A stretch of DNA of 64,000 nucleotides from NCBI RefSeq assembly GCF_963678635.1, contig NC_087068.1, positions 7,944,027-8,008,026 of the forward strand, given 5' to 3'. Both the position numbers and the translations under genes were made by a program. The stretch's first letter is position 1, and every line of letters starts with the position of its first letter. Shown here piece after piece: positions 62,022-64,000 of this stretch. The notes below the pieces were generated by a model, which saw only the letters and a list, made by a program, of their open reading frames with translations, was not told where the DNA came from and searched no databases. The DNA comes from Symsagittifera roscoffensis. Taxonomy: Eukaryota > Xenacoelomorpha > Acoela > Convolutidae.

Positions 62022-62080
62022 GAATTACCTTACCAACTCAAGAATTACCTTACCAACTCAAGTATTACCCAATTCAAGAA
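62012..62080. repeat. CTCAAG motif array upstream of long ORF (G2b)
   Basis: Three units of about 20 bp of the form ACCAACTCAAGAATTACCTT plus a fourth ATTCAAGAATT. The flanks match the G2a array, where the hexamer is CTTGAG. Confidence 0.8.
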
Positions 62081-62499
62081 TTCTCTAGAAATGTTCTCTT
62101 GCAACTACTTGCTGTAGATTCGGATTATCGCGTGTTCAATCAAGATTCTCTCTTTTTGTTTCTCGCTTGAGTGTAGTTGGATTTTCAACTTTGTTTTTCA
62201 AACTCGATCTGAAAACAGAACGCTTATTAAAACTTAGCATGTCACGTTCCTAACCTAGAGACCCCCCTTCTACCCATATGGTTAAAATCTTATCATTCTC
62301 ATATCACTTAAAGCAATTCGATTGGATTTTCCTTTAAGAACATGCAGATTCATTTTATGTTTTAGCACCATCAATTCTTTCTTTTAAAATTCAATTGTCA
62401 TGCCAATCACATCTTAAGATCCTTTTACCTGCGCCGCACCCCAGTACCTAACTCAAGACTCCTCCCTCACACCCGACCTGATACCTCCATGCACCCGAC
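62022..62499 (-). other. Spacer between macro-like ORF and long ORF (G2b)
   Basis: 478 bp with no ORF. It holds the motif array and the candidate intron, and aligns with 6963-7458 of G2a. Confidence 0.6.
62209..62428 (-). other. Candidate intron before the long ORF (G2b)
   Basis: Sense donor CAG|GTAAAAGG at 62428 and acceptor TTCTGTTTTCAG|ATC ending at 62209, 220 bp. Both sites are kept in G2a despite changes between them. Confidence 0.6.
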
Positions 62500-64000
62500 T
62501 CAGGCGATGCTCAAGTAGTACTTCTTGTGAAGATGCACCATTATCTCTGTTTCTGCAAAGACCACATGTAGGATAGCGTACAATTCCCTCGAGCTCAGTT
62601 TGCCCCTGTTTGGGTCGTACACCGGCATCGAGACCTCCACTATTCCTCTTTCAATCATGAAGTCACGTAGTCTTGTCAGTGCCAATATCACGTGTTCGGG
62701 ATCAATTGTGTTTCTGTCGTTGACTCTCGTTACTAGGAAGCAGAGGTATTTGCCCGGGACCTGTGCCACTGACGGTGGAAGCGCTGCCATGCCTCCCAGT
62801 CCTGGCCTCTGTCTAAACAGAAACTCTACGTTCTGGTACTCTCTTTTGAAGTCAGCCTCCAATCTTGATTTGAAACTCATGTCCGCCGTGATGCAGATCG
62901 CGCTGGTCCTGTTTGACAGGATGAAGTCGCTATCCGTTATCATGATGTTCTCTGAGTATTCATTGGGTATTTCGAATTTCGTTTTGAAATTCCTTCCTAT
63001 GGTAGGCTCTGGTTCTTCTTCCTCCAGTTCCAATCCGCTTGTTTCCCTCACTTCCTTGAGCTTCTTTATCATCAAATTTTCGGTGTGGGTAAGTCCTACC
63101 CCCACTCCCCGGACAAAAATATTTATCGACGTCCCCGTCGATGTAGTCGGGTCTGAATTGTCCTTAGGGATGTCCAGTGGCCTGTCTGTTGCTGTCCATC
63201 CGAAAAGAGGGTCCTCTGTCTTCATGTAATTTGCTGCTGATACATCGATTTGCTGAATGCTTTGTCCTTCGCGGCTCTCGTCCTTGACATCACGCATCCA
63301 CTCTAGAATCCTCAAGTTCGTGTTCTCCCTCCTTTCTATTTCACTCTGCTCGAGATCCGTCTCCAATTCTGGCGTCGAGTAATCATCCTGCGGATAATGT
63401 CCACCATCGTCAATCACTTGCCATTCCTCTTCGGCCTCCAGTTCGCCTGCGCTTAGTAGTTCATCGCGCAACTTGTCTGGCTGTATCTTATCGATCAAGA
63501 AGTCATCCCCGTACCTATTGTACCTCATACCTGTTCGTTTACGATTGCCCGTCCTGGTTTCCGGTGGTGTTGGTCGATCCGGTTCCATCCACTTCGGTAC
63601 CTCGTTTTGCTCGGGATCGTTCCAGTCTTCTTCTACAAATGAACCTGCATCCGACTCCACTTCTATCTTTTCGTTGTCGTCCAAACTCAAGTTCTCATTA
63701 CCATCATTTTTCTCTCTAGTGCCTTTCTCATTCACTTCGCACGCTGGTTCCACCACCAGGTACTCAAGACCTTCCATGTCTTTTGGCAGGCACCAGTCCT
63801 CCGGAGACGGAATGTGAGGCTTCAGATTTTCGTAATGTGCTGCTCGCCCTGTACTCAAGCGATAGAACCTTCCTTGTTGATGTACTTCCGTAATCATGAA
63901 CGGTCCTCTCCATTTCTTGAGTAGTTTCTTTGTTCCCTTGGGCGGTATGACATTTTGGAAAACCCACACGTATTGGCCCACTTCGTATGGCTTTGCTCTT
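62500..64000 (-). CDS. Pol C-terminus: integrase tail, acidic linker and macro-like domain (G2b, partial)
   Basis: An open frame from the right edge to 62500 (first ATG 63981, an internal residue). It begins with the integrase C-terminal part (GQYVWVFQNVIPPKG, KKWRGPFMITEVHQQGRFYR). An acidic linker of about 200 residues follows, with YGDDFLIDKIQP. Next is the block GTSINIFVRGVGVGLTHTEN, then a macro-like domain (about residues 345-490 from 63981): ITDSDFILSNRTSAICITAD, RPGLGGMAALPPS, KYLCFLVTR and VSMPVYDPNRG. The module is thus part of the pol polyprotein and probably released by the protease. The similarity to TARG1/OARD1 is by motif order; the substrate loop is altered. Confidence 0.8.
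   Translation of the reverse strand, partial: RAKPYEVGQYVWVFQNVIPPKGTKKLLKKWRGPFMITEVHQQGRFYRLSTGRAAHYENLKPHIPSPEDWCLPKDMEGLEYLVVEPACEVNEKGTREKNDGNENLSLDDNEKIEVESDAGSFVEEDWNDPEQNEVPKWMEPDRPTPPETRTGNRKRTGMRYNRYGDDFLIDKIQPDKLRDELLSAGELEAEEEWQVIDDGGHYPQDDYSTPELETDLEQSEIERRENTNLRILEWMRDVKDESREGQSIQQIDVSAANYMKTEDPLFGWTATDRPLDIPKDNSDPTTSTGTSINIFVRGVGVGLTHTENLMIKKLKEVRETSGLELEEEEPEPTIGRNFKTKFEIPNEYSENIMITDSDFILSNRTSAICITADMSFKSRLEADFKREYQNVEFLFRQRPGLGGMAALPPSVAQVPGKYLCFLVTRVNDRNTIDPEHVILALTRLRDFMIERGIVEVSMPVYDPNRGKLSSRELYAILHVVFAETEIMVHLHKKYYLSIA
63082..63142 (-). promoter_or_regulatory. Conserved block: hairpin plus internal polypurine core (G2b)
   Basis: Same block as 8041-8101 and 30802-30862, with the exact 11-base core GTCCGGGGAGT and the perfect 7-bp stem with GGGA loop. 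Confidence 0.75.

Larger units (their letters stand above)
51784..64000 (-). mobile_element. G2b: giant Gypsy-type LTR retrotransposon, partial, better preserved
   Basis: The left end is a 3' LTR (51784-52667). Then come the polypurine tract, 3' noncoding region, an uninterrupted 2974-codon ORF, the candidate intron and the end of pol. The element continues past the right edge. Coding regions inside the window show no stop or frameshift, unlike G2a and G1, so this may be a recently active copy. Confidence 0.88.

Noticed and set aside
1-64000. tRNA or rRNA genes
   Set aside because: No cloverleaf-like or rRNA-like stretch was recognised; the only tRNA-related sequences are the primer-binding sites.

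Overview
The window is eukaryotic repeat DNA with no recognisable host gene. It holds LTR retrotransposons, a LINE fragment, a Copia fragment and a Polinton/Maverick-like DNA element. This mix of elements suggests an animal, probably an invertebrate, but the sequence alone does not fix the species. Nearly all coding sequence is on the minus strand.

Layout. 1-3012: a foldback repeat, a decayed LINE (endonuclease and reverse transcriptase with YADD) and a Copia remnant. 3150-3760: a diverged LTR fragment related to G1, in the opposite orientation. 4016-19112: element G2a, a damaged and deleted giant Gypsy-type element with both LTRs. 19113-19322: a Copia LTR scrap. 19323-51567: element G1, a related but different family with two 919-bp LTRs. 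It is about 24.4 kb once the inserted Polinton-like element (35411-43162) is discounted. 51784 to the right edge: element G2b, which has its 3' LTR, an intact 2974-codon ORF and the end of its pol; its 5' half lies outside the window.

The exciting system is the architecture shared by G1 and G2. Both carry gag (coiled coil, capsid, two CCHC knuckles), protease (DTG), RT (YVDD), RNase H and integrase (HHCC, D-D35-E). Then, still in the pol frame, comes a macro-domain-like module resembling the TARG1/OARD1 type. Then, after a short probable intron, comes a 9-kb ORF in the position where retroviruses carry env. This ORF encodes an N-terminal domain, a coiled coil, an SGNH/GDSL hydrolase, a second SGNH-like domain, a hydrophobic segment and a long unrecognised region. 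In G2b the first hydrolase keeps Ser, Asn, Asp and His. In G2a the Asp is Asn, and in G1 the Asp/His block is lost.

The elements also carry unusual nucleic-acid signals. The 3' polypurine tract core GTCCGGGGAGT recurs inside the elements, including in a block of about 60 bp in the macro module that is almost invariant between families at synonymous sites and contains a perfect 7-bp hairpin. This suggests several plus-strand priming sites on a very long genome. G2 elements are strongly enriched for CTCAAG/CTTGAG. In one repeat array the hexamer is reverse-complemented between copies while its flanks stay the same. The G2 leader carries a 14-bp minisatellite, and the G1 leader is peppered with CCTCCGGATT-like motifs. 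Intron signals and an LTR splice donor suggest the 9-kb ORF is made from a spliced RNA.

The Polinton-like insertion splits the protease and RT regions of G1. It has 230-bp inverted repeats and encodes a packaging ATPase, a frameshifted integrase, a capsid-like protein and several small proteins. It keeps only what looks like the tail of its DNA polymerase. It is flanked by an unusual 65-bp target duplication with filler DNA.
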